Below, one piece after another: positions 1 to 8,983 of a stretch of 59,633 nucleotides of DNA. A model generated the notes under the pieces. It was not told where the DNA came from. It was given only the letters and a program-made list of their open reading frames with translations, and did not search any database. A program made the position numbers and the translations under genes. The DNA comes from an uncultured Muribaculaceae bacterium. GTDB lineage: Bacteria; Bacteroidota; Bacteroidia; Bacteroidales; Muribaculaceae. Where the stretch lies: the NCBI GenBank assembly GCA_910583795.1, contig CAJTZQ010000014.1, forward strand, positions 1 to 59,633, given 5' to 3'. Positions within the stretch are counted from its first letter, which is position 1. Every line of letters starts with the position of its first letter.

Positions 1-53
1 TTTGGAGCATTTTCACGCTATTTGCATAGTGGCTGATTCTGGGTTTTCTTTAT

Positions 54-572
54 TTGAAGAAAATCAATTCTTCAATAGAAGATTTCAACCGGAACAACGG
101 CACCGATCTAAGAGTCGGGGATTATCTCATTCCTTTTGAAGGGGAAGACAACAGGAGTATATCTCAAAGACGTGACGATTTCTTGAATCAGGCATTCTGC
201 ACGGATAAGGTTAGGGAAGAGTTGCGTAAGTTGAATGGAGCATCTGTCTTCCAGCCTGAAGAAGTGTATGTGGTGACAGACAATGCTACATTCAGTGCGG
301 CTTTCCACTATGCATTCTATCTCAGCAAGATGGGGGCTATTGTGGCAGGGGAGGCTTCTTCACAGGCTCCAAATTGCTATATGGAGGTCACTCCTTTCAC
401 GCTCCCGTATTCCGGACTAACAGGTTCTGTATCCAACTCTATGCAGGTATTTCTTCCGGCAAATGATCCGAAGTCAAAAGAATTTACACCTGCGGTCAGA
501 TTGACCTACGATGACTACCGCCGCTACAATTTCGATAGAAACAGTATTCTGCTACATCTCCTGCAAAAATAA
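54..572 (+). pseudogene. C-terminal fragment of an S41 (tail-specific) protease
   Basis: The 172 residues match the C-terminal half of PDZ-less S41 serine proteases common in Bacteroidales. The stretch TDNATFSAAFHYAFYLSKMG carries the nucleophile region (the Ser of TFSAA), followed by the GA-x-VAGE-SSQAPN block and the end LTYDDYRRYNF. These exported proteases are normally about 450-500 residues. Here the frame is closed upstream by TAG at 27-29, and the only start is a TTG at 54. The missing N-terminal half would lie left of the window. A frameshift or a nonsense mutation would both explain what is seen, and an intact gene with a late start is less likely. Function is probably lost. The domain assignment is fairly sure; the pseudogene status is inference because the 5' side is cut off. 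Confidence 0.6.
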
Positions 573-574
573 AC

Positions 575-2131
575 CTATTCAACTATCCAATCAGAAATTG
601 TACGGTCTTTTGTGGAGAAGTTTATACCAATTTTAATTATTTCCTTGCCAGTAGTGGCAAAGGGAAGTGAATAATTCTTTTTGTTAATCTGCTCTATAGC
701 TTCCAGAGCTGTCTTATTGAGTTTAATTTCAATGATGTAGTAGTATTTACTCGTTTTTACGAATAGATCTATTCTTCCGTTGGAAGTCCGGTATTCTGTT
801 GTGACATAGACTCCTAACAGTTTCATGAGAATCAAAAGCGCATTGTGTATATTTTTCTCGTTATCCATTTCCATTTCGTATGGAATGTCTGCGAAAAAAC
901 TTTGAAGCCGATGCATGAAGTCATCGGTATTGCGGCTTTGCAAGTCTGTTACAAAGTTTTTAATTATTGAGCCTGCAGATGTATTTTGAATATTGACATA
1001 TTTGGGGAGCAGATACTTCAAGAAACCATCTGTCACCTCCTTGTTTGGTAGTCCTAAAGTGACAAGATCAAAATCAGGATTATATTTTTTAATGGTAAGA
1101 TATCCTGTCTGATAAAACAAGGCGACAGGATTAGGATCTTCAAGATCTAATCCTGCAAGGGATTGTATTTCACACTCAATATTCAATAATGCTTCAAGAT
1201 CTATATCAAATCGTTTAAGTTGCTGCACCAATAAGGATGCCTGACCGGACTGAATCCAATAGTTGCCGAATGTCCTGTCTTCCATAACGCTGACTATAGA
1301 AAATGGATTATACATTTCTTTGCCGTTAGCGGAAAACCGGTAGCCGTCATATCGTGACTTCAATTCATGTTTTATTTCCGTTTCCGATCGGTTAAGATTC
1401 TCGGCTAAATTCTTGATTCCGATTTTGAAATATGAAAAAAGCTCATCCTCTGTTATACCGCAAATGTCGCTGAATGAGTCATTAAATGATATGTCGCGGA
1501 TGTTGTTTAGCCCAGAAAATACAGATAAGTGACCGAATCTGCTTACCCCCGTCAGGAATACAAGACGTATATATTGCGCGCTGCTTTTGAAATTTGAGTA
1601 AAGAGATGCTAATTCGTTTCTGTAATATTCAAACATTTCATTGTTATGAAGATTGCTTACCAATGGCTTATCATACTCATCTACAAGTATGGCTACTCTT
1701 TTCCCGGTCTTTTTAAAAGCGCCTTCAATGATTTCCTTAAACCTCACGGATAGGTTGGTGGATATAGGGTGGATATCAAATTTCTCTTCCCATTTCCTCA
1801 TGCTGCTTTCCACCACATCATTCAGATCACCATATTGTTGATATTTCTCGATATTGAGGTCAAGATATAAAACGGGATAGGGTTCCCAATCCCAATCCAT
1901 TGAATCTACATATAATCCTTTAAACAGTTCTCGGCGTCCTTGGAAAAAACATTTGAGTGTGGAAAGAAAAAGACTTTTCCCGAAACGGCGTGGGCGTCCG
2001 AGAAAGTAATATTGACCTCCCGACTTGACAATATCTTCGATGAACTTAGTTTTGTCTACATATAGACAATCCCGTTCCCGCATCACTTCGAAGGATTGCT
2101 CTCCGACACCATATCTTATAAAATTTTCCAT
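575..2131 (-). CDS. AAA-ATPase-like / PD-(D/E)XK nuclease family protein (copy 1)
   Basis: About 518 residues from the ATG at 2131; an upstream TTG at 2185 is ignored because it precedes the promoter-proximal ATG. The N-terminus (PIG-x-QxF type, here GVGEQSFEVMRERDCLYVDK) is followed by a Walker A-like GRPRRFGKS near residue 47 and a Walker B-like ILVDEYDKP near 150, typical of AAA-ATPase_like (PF09820). The C-terminus has GRIDLFVK and a YIIEIKLN segment, the D and ExK of a PDDEXK_9 nuclease domain (PF08011). The family is abundant in Bacteroidetes and its biological role is not established; mobile-element or defence roles have been suggested. A paralogue lies at 44737-46290. The stop almost touches that of the S41 fragment (convergent). 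Confidence 0.85.
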   Translation of the reverse strand: MENFIRYGVGEQSFEVMRERDCLYVDKTKFIEDIVKSGGQYYFLGRPRRFGKSLFLSTLKCFFQGRRELFKGLYVDSMDWDWEPYPVLYLDLNIEKYQQYGDLNDVVESSMRKWEEKFDIHPISTNLSVRFKEIIEGAFKKTGKRVAILVDEYDKPLVSNLHNNEMFEYYRNELASLYSNFKSSAQYIRLVFLTGVSRFGHLSVFSGLNNIRDISFNDSFSDICGITEDELFSYFKIGIKNLAENLNRSETEIKHELKSRYDGYRFSANGKEMYNPFSIVSVMEDRTFGNYWIQSGQASLLVQQLKRFDIDLEALLNIECEIQSLAGLDLEDPNPVALFYQTGYLTIKKYNPDFDLVTLGLPNKEVTDGFLKYLLPKYVNIQNTSAGSIIKNFVTDLQSRNTDDFMHRLQSFFADIPYEMEMDNEKNIHNALLILMKLLGVYVTTEYRTSNGRIDLFVKTSKYYYIIEIKLNKTALEAIEQINKKNYSLPFATTGKEIIKIGINFSTKDRTISDWIVE

Positions 2132-2150
2132 AGCCCAAATCTTTTGTCTA

Positions 2151-2158
2151 CAAAGATA
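2151..2158 (-). promoter_or_regulatory. -7 promoter box of the AAA/PDDEXK gene
   Basis: On the minus strand the sequence reads TATCTTTG, matching TAnnTTTG, with a partial -33 (ATTG) 20 nt upstream. The implied leader to the ATG at 2131 is only about 13-15 nt. Confidence 0.5.
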
Positions 2159-2270
2159 CAACAAAGTGTTTAACCATACAATCATTTTTACGGAATTACA
2201 CCCTCTGTATCAACTTATAGATTCACTAACTATGTCTATTAAAAATGTTGTGTTGTGTATTAAAAAACGT

Positions 2271-2305
2271 GCATGTCACGGTTTTTTATAGCCGTGACAA
2301 CATGC
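2271..2305. promoter_or_regulatory. Dyad upstream of the fructan susC promoter
   Basis: Arms GCATGTCACGG (2271-2281) and CCGTGACAACATGC (2292-2305) pair apart from a two-base AA bulge. The dyad sits in the divergent space between the AAA gene and susC, about 29 nt before the susC -7 box. It could be a binding site for a regulator (no regulator gene lies nearby) or a remnant terminator. The structure is plain; the role is a guess. Confidence 0.4.
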
Positions 2306-2333
2306 ATTATACGCGGTTAAGGTGGTTTGTCGT

Positions 2334-2341
2334 TAATTTTG
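2334..2341 (+). promoter_or_regulatory. -7 promoter box of the fructan susC gene
   Basis: TAATTTTG matches TAnnTTTG, 32 nt before the susC ATG. No good -33 TTTG is seen at the usual distance, which would fit an activator-dependent promoter. Confidence 0.5.
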
Positions 2342-2372
2342 CGGCAGAAATTTTAACCAAAACTGACATAAC

Positions 2373-5300
2373 ATGAAAAAAGAAATCCTTAGCGCACTCA
2401 TGCTCCTTTTTACGGCAGTCATGATGCATGCACAAGACATCACTGTGCACGGGAAGGTCATATCCAAAGTGGACGACGAACCGCTGATCGGCGCCACAGT
2501 GAGATGTGCCGCCAATAACAAAGGTACAGCTACCGACATCGAAGGCGAGTTTGCCATCAGCGCTCCCGCCGGCTCTTTATTGACGATTTCATACGTAGGC
2601 TATAAGACTGTCGAGGTGAAGGCAGAACCTGAAGTGACAATCTACCTTGATGAAGACACCGGACTCCTTGACGAACTTGTGGTGGTGGGTTACCAGACAA
2701 TGAAAAAGGCTGACTTGACCGGTGCGGTTTCAGTGGTATCTACAAAATCTCTTGAAACAACTTCCGACAGCGATCCTATGCGTGCGCTCCAGGGAAAGGT
2801 GCCGGGAATGACTATTACTGGAAACGGTTCTCCAAGCGGCACCGGTTCTGTAAGGATCCGTGGTATCGGTTCTTTCAACGCTTCACAAGACCCCCTCTTC
2901 GTTATTGACGGTGTGCCGACCACAGCCACTCTCAATTCTCTTAACATGAATGATATCGAGAGTATGCAGGTGCTCAAAGATGCAGCCTCCGCGTCAATCT
3001 ACGGATCACGTGCGGCAAACGGCGTGATAATCATAACTACTAAAAAAGGTAAAAATTCTGGCGACGGCAAGACAAATGTAAGTTTCTCCGCAAACTTCAC
3101 AACCCAGTTCTATTCTTCACAGTCGAAGATGAAGCTGCTAAATACTCCTGAATATGCCACGGCAATGGCACAGGCGGCACTTAACGACGGTCTCGACCCT
3201 GCGGCATACGCTTCAAGCTATGGTCTTAACCTTAATGCCACATCCGGCTATCCGATAAAAGTCTATAATATAGCTACCGGCGAATACCAGAATTATATGG
3301 TCAACGGGTATTACGACGGATTTATCAACAACAAGCGTTCGATGAGATTGTCTAACACCGACTGGCTTGATGAAATTTCACGTACAGGTTTCTCTCAGCA
3401 CTATGATGCGTCTGTGTCGCGCGCTTCAGATAAAGGTTCGGCGTTCTTCTCTCTCGGTTACAAGAAAAATGAAGGTATCCTCAAATATACTAATTTTGAA
3501 AATATCGCAGCCAGAATCAATACTTCTTTCAACATTTCTCCGGTGCTGACAGTAGGAGAGAACTTCACACTTACATATACCGATCAAGTGGATTGCCAGC
3601 CTCTCGAAAACGCATTGAAGATGCCATCATCTGTTCCGGTATTTGAAATCGACGGCACTACATACGCCGGACCAGTAGGCAGTATGGCTGACCGTCAGAA
3701 CCCGCTCCGCGAACTTGCTTTCAACAAAGACAACGCTCTCAATGTATGGCGCCTTTTTGGAAACGCATATATCGATATCAAACCGATAAAAGGTCTTGTT
3801 CTTCGTTCGAATTTCGGTCTTGACTACGATGCCGCTTTCATCCACTCCTATAACTACACATTCCACAGCGATATCGTGAACAACGACACCAACTCCACTA
3901 CCCTATCCCAGGCAAACGACTCTAAATGGACATGGACTAACACCGCCAACTATAATTTCACTCTCAAGAACGATCATAATTTCACCGTCCTTGCCGGTAT
4001 GGAAATGTTCCGCCAAAGCAGGATTGATTTCTCCGGCTACAATGAAAACTACGATATCGAGACTCCCGATTACATGTATCCTGATGCATCATCCGGAGTG
4101 GAAAGATCTACCGGTAACAAATCGGCTTACGCTCTCGTATCATTCTTCGGGAAAGTGGACTATAACTGGAAAGACCTTCTTCTCGCATCATTTACAATCC
4201 GCCACGACGGTTCTTCACGTTTCGGAAGCAACAACCGCTACGGAACCTTCCCTGCAGCAACTCTTGGCTACCGTCTTTCAGAAAATATCAACAAACCTTG
4301 GCTTGACGATCTGAAAGTACGTCTCTCTTGGGGTAAGACCGGTAACCAGGCAATTTCAAACACGGCGCGTTATGCCCTCTATATCGCCGATTATGGTAGC
4401 GACCGTGTCACTTCCACCGCCTACGACCTCCTTCTACAGCAGAGCGGAATCTTCCCCTCAGGCTACTATGCAAGCCAGACAGCAAATCCCAATCTAAAAT
4501 GGGAGACAACAATACAGTATAATGCCGGTATAGACTTCGGATTCCTGAAAAACCGTCTTACAGGCTCAGTCGACGCTTATATCAAAGATGTGAAAGACAT
4601 GTTGATCATACCTGCATATCTTGGTTCAATGGGAGAAGGTGGTGCATCATGGCTTAACGGTCCTTCACTCCGCAACTGGGGTATGGAGTTCCAGATCGGA
4701 TGGCGCGATGAACTTGCCTGTGGACTCGGCTATCGTGCAGCTCTCAATTTTGATTTCTTCCGCAATAGGGTTACATATCTCCCTCCGACAACCACCGGTT
4801 CTTACGTGCATACCACCACGGAAAATCTTGTGCAATCACGTCGTCCCTTCGGTTCGATCGTAGGCTATGTGTTCGACGGTCTTTTCCAGAATCAGGAAGA
4901 GGTGCTTGCATACGGTCAGGACAATGCCCGTGTGGGTGGTATGCGATATGCCGATCTTAACGGCGACGGCAAGATCACAGCCGACGACCAGACATGGATC
5001 TTCAATCCGGTTCCTGATCTTTCCTTCGGCCTTAACGTTGAACTCAACTATAAGAATTTTGATTTCCAGATGTTCTGGCAGGGTGTTCTCGGGCAGGATG
5101 TCTACAACAACCAGAAATTCCAGAATGACTTCTGGAGTGTGACCGACGCCGGCAGTAACAAGGGTGTCCGTGTGCTTGATGCATGGCTTCCTAATGTAAA
5201 TGCCAATTCTACAATCCCTATGCTGACCACCAACAATAAGGGTGACGAAGGGAGGGCATCATCCTACTTCGTGGAAAACGGCTCATACGCCAAACTTCGT

Positions 5301-5495
5301 ACTCTTCAGATCGGTTACAATCTTCCCAATTCTCTCCTTGAGAAACTCCATATGAGCAAGGCGCGTGTCTACGTTTCCGGTCAGAACCTTCTCACAATCA
5401 AGAGCAGCAGTCTTACCTGCACCGACCCTGAAAACCCGAATTGGGCATATCCTATCCCGACTTCCGTTTCATTCGGTCTTCAGCTCGATTTCTAA
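2373..5495 (+). CDS. SusC-family TonB-dependent outer-membrane receptor (fructan locus)
   Basis: This 1040-residue protein imports oligosaccharides through the outer membrane using TonB energy. A signal peptide ends at MHAQ (about residue 21). A carboxypeptidase-regulatory-like beta domain follows (GKVISKVDDEPLIGATV..., about 23-100), then a DELVVVGYQTMKK TonB-box-like segment near 100, the plug (LQGKVPGMTI...VRIRGIGSFN...PLFVIDGVP, about 130-230) and a long beta-barrel ending LQLDF, a normal outer-membrane C-terminus. Length is normal. It is followed by susD after an unusually long 216-nt spacer full of repeats. The downstream DUF4960 and GH32 genes suggest levan or inulin-type fructan as substrate, by analogy with the B. 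thetaiotaomicron locus. The substrate is inference. Confidence 0.95.
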   Translation: MKKEILSALMLLFTAVMMHAQDITVHGKVISKVDDEPLIGATVRCAANNKGTATDIEGEFAISAPAGSLLTISYVGYKTVEVKAEPEVTIYLDEDTGLLDELVVVGYQTMKKADLTGAVSVVSTKSLETTSDSDPMRALQGKVPGMTITGNGSPSGTGSVRIRGIGSFNASQDPLFVIDGVPTTATLNSLNMNDIESMQVLKDAASASIYGSRAANGVIIITTKKGKNSGDGKTNVSFSANFTTQFYSSQSKMKLLNTPEYATAMAQAALNDGLDPAAYASSYGLNLNATSGYPIKVYNIATGEYQNYMVNGYYDGFINNKRSMRLSNTDWLDEISRTGFSQHYDASVSRASDKGSAFFSLGYKKNEGILKYTNFENIAARINTSFNISPVLTVGENFTLTYTDQVDCQPLENALKMPSSVPVFEIDGTTYAGPVGSMADRQNPLRELAFNKDNALNVWRLFGNAYIDIKPIKGLVLRSNFGLDYDAAFIHSYNYTFHSDIVNNDTNSTTLSQANDSKWTWTNTANYNFTLKNDHNFTVLAGMEMFRQSRIDFSGYNENYDIETPDYMYPDASSGVERSTGNKSAYALVSFFGKVDYNWKDLLLASFTIRHDGSSRFGSNNRYGTFPAATLGYRLSENINKPWLDDLKVRLSWGKTGNQAISNTARYALYIADYGSDRVTSTAYDLLLQQSGIFPSGYYASQTANPNLKWETTIQYNAGIDFGFLKNRLTGSVDAYIKDVKDMLIIPAYLGSMGEGGASWLNGPSLRNWGMEFQIGWRDELACGLGYRAALNFDFFRNRVTYLPPTTTGSYVHTTTENLVQSRRPFGSIVGYVFDGLFQNQEEVLAYGQDNARVGGMRYADLNGDGKITADDQTWIFNPVPDLSFGLNVELNYKNFDFQMFWQGVLGQDVYNNQKFQNDFWSVTDAGSNKGVRVLDAWLPNVNANSTIPMLTTNNKGDEGRASSYFVENGSYAKLRTLQIGYNLPNSLLEKLHMSKARVYVSGQNLLTIKSSSLTCTDPENPNWAYPIPTSVSFGLQLDF

Positions 5496-5502
5496 TTTAA
5501 TT

Positions 5503-5543
5503 CAACTTTCGCAAGCGGAAGTTGAGGGTTAGGAGGTTAAAAG
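5503..5543 (+). repeat. Head-hairpin repeat, copy 1 (susC/susD spacer)
   Basis: Hairpin head 5503-5524 (CAACTTTCGC, AA, then GCGGAAGTTG) begins 8 nt after the susC stop. It is followed by AGGGTTAGGAGGTTAAAAG. This is a partial copy of the roughly 150-bp family seen complete at 12107, 14759 and 43527. Confidence 0.8.
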
Positions 5544-5668
5544 TTTATGGTTTATGGTTTATAGTTTATGGTTTAAGAATAATCTGCAATCCAATGACTA
5601 ATTGACTAATAGACTAATGACTAATAGACTAATGACTAATAGACTAATGACTAACGGACTAATGACCA
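5543..5668 (+). repeat. TTTATGG and GACTAAT word arrays between susC and susD
   Basis: About four TTTATGG-type words (5543-5570) lead into the linker GTTTAAGAATAATCTG and then about ten GACTAAT/GACTAATA units (5595-5668). The same order of modules, in reverse orientation, appears downstream of the GH63 gene at 46450-46620. The array separates two genes that usually lie close together. Confidence 0.8.
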
Positions 5669-5711
5669 ATAACGAGCCTGTAAGCTAATAATTTATAATA
5701 TTCAGAAAATC

Positions 5712-7451
5712 ATGAAATCAATCAAGATATCTCTTCTTTCCTCAATGGTTGCTCTCTGCATGACAGGTTGCAACGATTTTATCGACGTTCCTCCTACGGG
5801 AGTGGTCGATGGTGATCTGGCTTATTCGCAGCCCGACAAAATGGTGAATGCTGCATACGCTTCTTTGGGCGATTGCTGGTTTACATATCCTTTCAATCTC
5901 TGGCCTTATGGTGACCTTTCTTCAGATGACTGTCTGAAGGGTGGGGGTGGCACTACCGATACAGGTTACCATCCTATGGAGATATGGTCTACCCTTACAT
6001 CCACTCCGGGTGAGCTCGATGAACTATGGTATCGTCTCTATTGCAACATTTCCCGTTGCAACCGCGCTCTTGTGGCACTCGAACAGTATGGTGTGGAGAA
6101 ACTTGGAGAGGAAACAGCCGCCCAGAGAGTCGGTGAGGTACATTTCCTTCGCGGTCACAGCTATTTCAAACTCCTCACAATGTTCCGTCAGATTCCTTGG
6201 GTGGACGAGGAGGTATTTAAAAACAACACTCAGGAACAGACCCGCAATGATGAGTTTACATACGAAGAGCTTTTCCAGAAAGTGATTCATGAGTTTGAAC
6301 TCGCTTACGAAGCGCTTCCCGAAGAGGTGACCGATGGTGGCGGACGAGCCAACAAGATTGCGGCAGCTTCTTATCTTGCAAAGTGCTACCTCACGATTGC
6401 CTGGGGCGACGGGTATGAAGCAACCGACGGTGTGAATTTCATAAATAAGGAATATATGCAAAAGGTGGTGGATTATACCGACGACGTGGTAAGATCCCGT
6501 TATGGCTATCTTCCCGATTTCGGCGACATCTTCCTTCCTGAATATAAAAACAGCGAGGAGTCTATCTTCGCCGTGCAGACTTCGCAGTATACTGAAGACA
6601 ACACACGTTTCGGACGTGCCAATTGGTCGAACATGCTTAACGGATGTTGGGGAATGTGGTCATGCGGATGGGACTTCCATAAACCCTCGCAAGATCTCGT
6701 CAATGCTTATAAGACTCAGGACGGTCTGCCTATGTTTGATGAATACGACAAGACCAACGCCTATCCTCTCAATGGAAATGTCAATTCCCAAAAGTGGGAT
6801 CCGAGATTGTTCCACACTGTAGGGATGCCTTCATTCCCTTATAAGTATGAGTCGGAATATATGATGACAACCCAGAATTCCCGTACCCCCAACACCTACG
6901 GATTCTATACTTCGCTTAAAGATGTGCCGCAGCGTAGTGCCGGCGAGACTTTCGACGGTTCTTGGCAGGCATTCGCGATGAATGATTATGTCTTCCGTTA
7001 TACCGACGTGATGCTTATGCGTGCCGAAGCACTTATCGAACTTGACCGCCTTGAGGATGCACGCGCCATAATCAACGATATCCGCCAGCGTGCAGCCGAC
7101 TCAATCGACAAGCATATCTCATATGCCAAAGATTTCTGCCAGATAGCCCTTTATCCTTCAACATATTTTTCAAATAAGGAGACTGCACGCGAGTGCCTCC
7201 GTTGGGAACGCCGCCTGGAGATGGCTATGGAAAGCAGCCGTTATTTCGATCTCCGTCGTTGGGGTGTGGCGTCAAGTGTGCTCAACGCTTATTTTGAGAA
7301 AGAGCAGAATGCAAGTTATGAGGGTGTAAGCTATGCGCAGTATCTTCGCGACGCCTACTACACTCCCGGAAAGAATGAATTCTATCCTATCCCCTACAAC
7401 CAGCTATATTATGTCCCGGGACTCTATGTGCAGAATAAAGGTTATAATTAA
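5712..7451 (+). CDS. SusD-family surface glycan-binding lipoprotein (fructan locus)
   Basis: A 579-residue lipoprotein with the lipid-attachment Cys at about position 20 (LCMTGC). SusD proteins form a lid on the SusC barrel and capture glycan at the cell surface. Visible family marks are the early NDFIDVPPTG, the SRCNRAL/QRVGEVHFLRGHSYF helix region, and the C-terminal RWERRLEMAMESSRYFDLRRW signature of SusD/RagB proteins, then FYPIPYNQ. Length is within the family range. It pairs with the susC gene upstream and is followed after 21 nt by the DUF4960 gene, so susD, DUF4960 and GH32 are probably co-transcribed. Confidence 0.95.
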   Translation: MKSIKISLLSSMVALCMTGCNDFIDVPPTGVVDGDLAYSQPDKMVNAAYASLGDCWFTYPFNLWPYGDLSSDDCLKGGGGTTDTGYHPMEIWSTLTSTPGELDELWYRLYCNISRCNRALVALEQYGVEKLGEETAAQRVGEVHFLRGHSYFKLLTMFRQIPWVDEEVFKNNTQEQTRNDEFTYEELFQKVIHEFELAYEALPEEVTDGGGRANKIAAASYLAKCYLTIAWGDGYEATDGVNFINKEYMQKVVDYTDDVVRSRYGYLPDFGDIFLPEYKNSEESIFAVQTSQYTEDNTRFGRANWSNMLNGCWGMWSCGWDFHKPSQDLVNAYKTQDGLPMFDEYDKTNAYPLNGNVNSQKWDPRLFHTVGMPSFPYKYESEYMMTTQNSRTPNTYGFYTSLKDVPQRSAGETFDGSWQAFAMNDYVFRYTDVMLMRAEALIELDRLEDARAIINDIRQRAADSIDKHISYAKDFCQIALYPSTYFSNKETARECLRWERRLEMAMESSRYFDLRRWGVASSVLNAYFEKEQNASYEGVSYAQYLRDAYYTPGKNEFYPIPYNQLYYVPGLYVQNKGYN

Positions 7452-7472
7452 TCAGATAAATACGTTTGAATC

Positions 7473-8978
7473 ATGATAAAATTTCGATCAATAAATATAT
7501 TGGCTGCCGGGTTTCTCATGCTTGCCGGCTGTCAGGACAAAGACTATGAGATAAGTGAGCCGATTCTTGCCCCGATGTCGCAGGATGACCTTAAAGGTGA
7601 GCTCGTTGACAACGACTATGTATGGTCATGGTCGCCGCGTCAAGGTCAGGATATTCAGGTCACTGTGTTGCGCAATGGACAGCTGATGTCTACCGAGACG
7701 TCTTCCACCGGCTCTTACACACATCATAATGTTGAGACAAAAGTGCCTTACACCTATATCTTCAAATTGACCGATGGCACAAACTTCTCACGGGGAGTGA
7801 TACTCTCTTATATGCGTAGCGGTGCCGATCCTGTCGGGAATATAGTTATGACTCAGGTTGAAAAAGATAATGCAACCTACGACGCCCTGGTGGAGTGGTC
7901 TCCATCCGACGATGCTTCGGAGCTTTCTTTTGTTGCATCTTCAGGCGCACGTGTTATTTCGGAAACATTACCTGCTTCTGCCGACAGTTATGTGATCGAA
8001 AATGTTCTCGACGGAGAGGAATGGTCTGTGACAATCACTGCGGTTAATGCGGATGGAAAATCATTACCATCCACAGGGGCTCTCAAGATCGGTAAAACCG
8101 CTGTCGGTTTCCTCAGCGAATATCCGACTGAAGAAGACCTTATTTCTAACGGTGATGATGACGAGGCATGTGCATGGCTTTGGCTAAAGAGCGAATATCC
8201 CGCAGCTTCCTACATCTATTTCGGTGATATCACTTCTGCTGAAGATCTTGATCCTTATCGTGTGCTGTTCTGGATGCGTGATCTTGAAGACCGTCCAGAA
8301 GATGATGTGTTCAATATGCCGGAGGTTGTAAACAATGCCACTCCGTTTGTCAAGGAATGGTATGCCGCAGGGGGTAATCTTCTCCTCTGGAGCCATGCCA
8401 CAGCATATATCGGCACTCTTGGTAGACTTGAAACTGACATGCTGCGTTCAAATGACCGTGCAATTGGTCTTGGAAAAGGTGGCTGGAACGGCGACACATG
8501 GATGATGGCTGTGCAGTTGCATCCGGGTAGCCGGTTTAAGAAGGATTTCTCAACACATCCTATCTACAAGGGTCTTGACATAACGGAGAACGACCGTACC
8601 AAACTTATTGCATTCAAAGGTGCCGGTTGGACGGAAGACCATAACTGTCTATATTTCAATATCCCTTCAGTCCTTACCGGTCTCAGCAATCAGGATGAGG
8701 CTTGCTACAATGCCTTGACTCAAGTGTATGGCATCTATCCTCTTGGAACATGGGATTCTCAGATCGATTGGGTTTCACAACTCAACGTATGGGAAGCAAG
8801 ACAGGGGAACACTGAATTTAAAGGCACGGTGCTCTGTATCGGTAACGGAGGATGTGAATTCTCTCTCAAGAATGCTGACGGGACTCCTGACATTTCCGCT
8901 TATCCCAAGAATAATCCTTATCAGGGAAATGTCTTGAAACTTGCTAAAAATTCGATTGAGTATCTCAAAACAAGATAA
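7473..8978 (+). CDS. DUF4960-type surface glycan-binding lipoprotein
   Basis: This 501-residue protein has a lipoprotein leader (LMLAGC, Cys 20). The N-terminal half looks like beta-sandwich repeats (YVWSWSPRQGQDIQVTV..., then a second block around 130-200 with ALVEWSP and SVTITAVNADG). The C-terminal half (about 220-500) resembles the DUF4960 domain of fructan-locus binding proteins such as BT_1761, with PYRVLFWMRDLEDRP, GGNLLLWSHATAYIG and a GKGGWNGDTWMM block. I assign the family from memory of the locus order. It holds no catalytic motif I recognise, so a role in holding levan or inulin at the surface is inferred. Six nt separate it from the GH32 gene. Confidence 0.75.
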   Translation: MIKFRSINILAAGFLMLAGCQDKDYEISEPILAPMSQDDLKGELVDNDYVWSWSPRQGQDIQVTVLRNGQLMSTETSSTGSYTHHNVETKVPYTYIFKLTDGTNFSRGVILSYMRSGADPVGNIVMTQVEKDNATYDALVEWSPSDDASELSFVASSGARVISETLPASADSYVIENVLDGEEWSVTITAVNADGKSLPSTGALKIGKTAVGFLSEYPTEEDLISNGDDDEACAWLWLKSEYPAASYIYFGDITSAEDLDPYRVLFWMRDLEDRPEDDVFNMPEVVNNATPFVKEWYAAGGNLLLWSHATAYIGTLGRLETDMLRSNDRAIGLGKGGWNGDTWMMAVQLHPGSRFKKDFSTHPIYKGLDITENDRTKLIAFKGAGWTEDHNCLYFNIPSVLTGLSNQDEACYNALTQVYGIYPLGTWDSQIDWVSQLNVWEARQGNTEFKGTVLCIGNGGCEFSLKNADGTPDISAYPKNNPYQGNVLKLAKNSIEYLKTR

Positions 8979-8983
8979 TTGGA

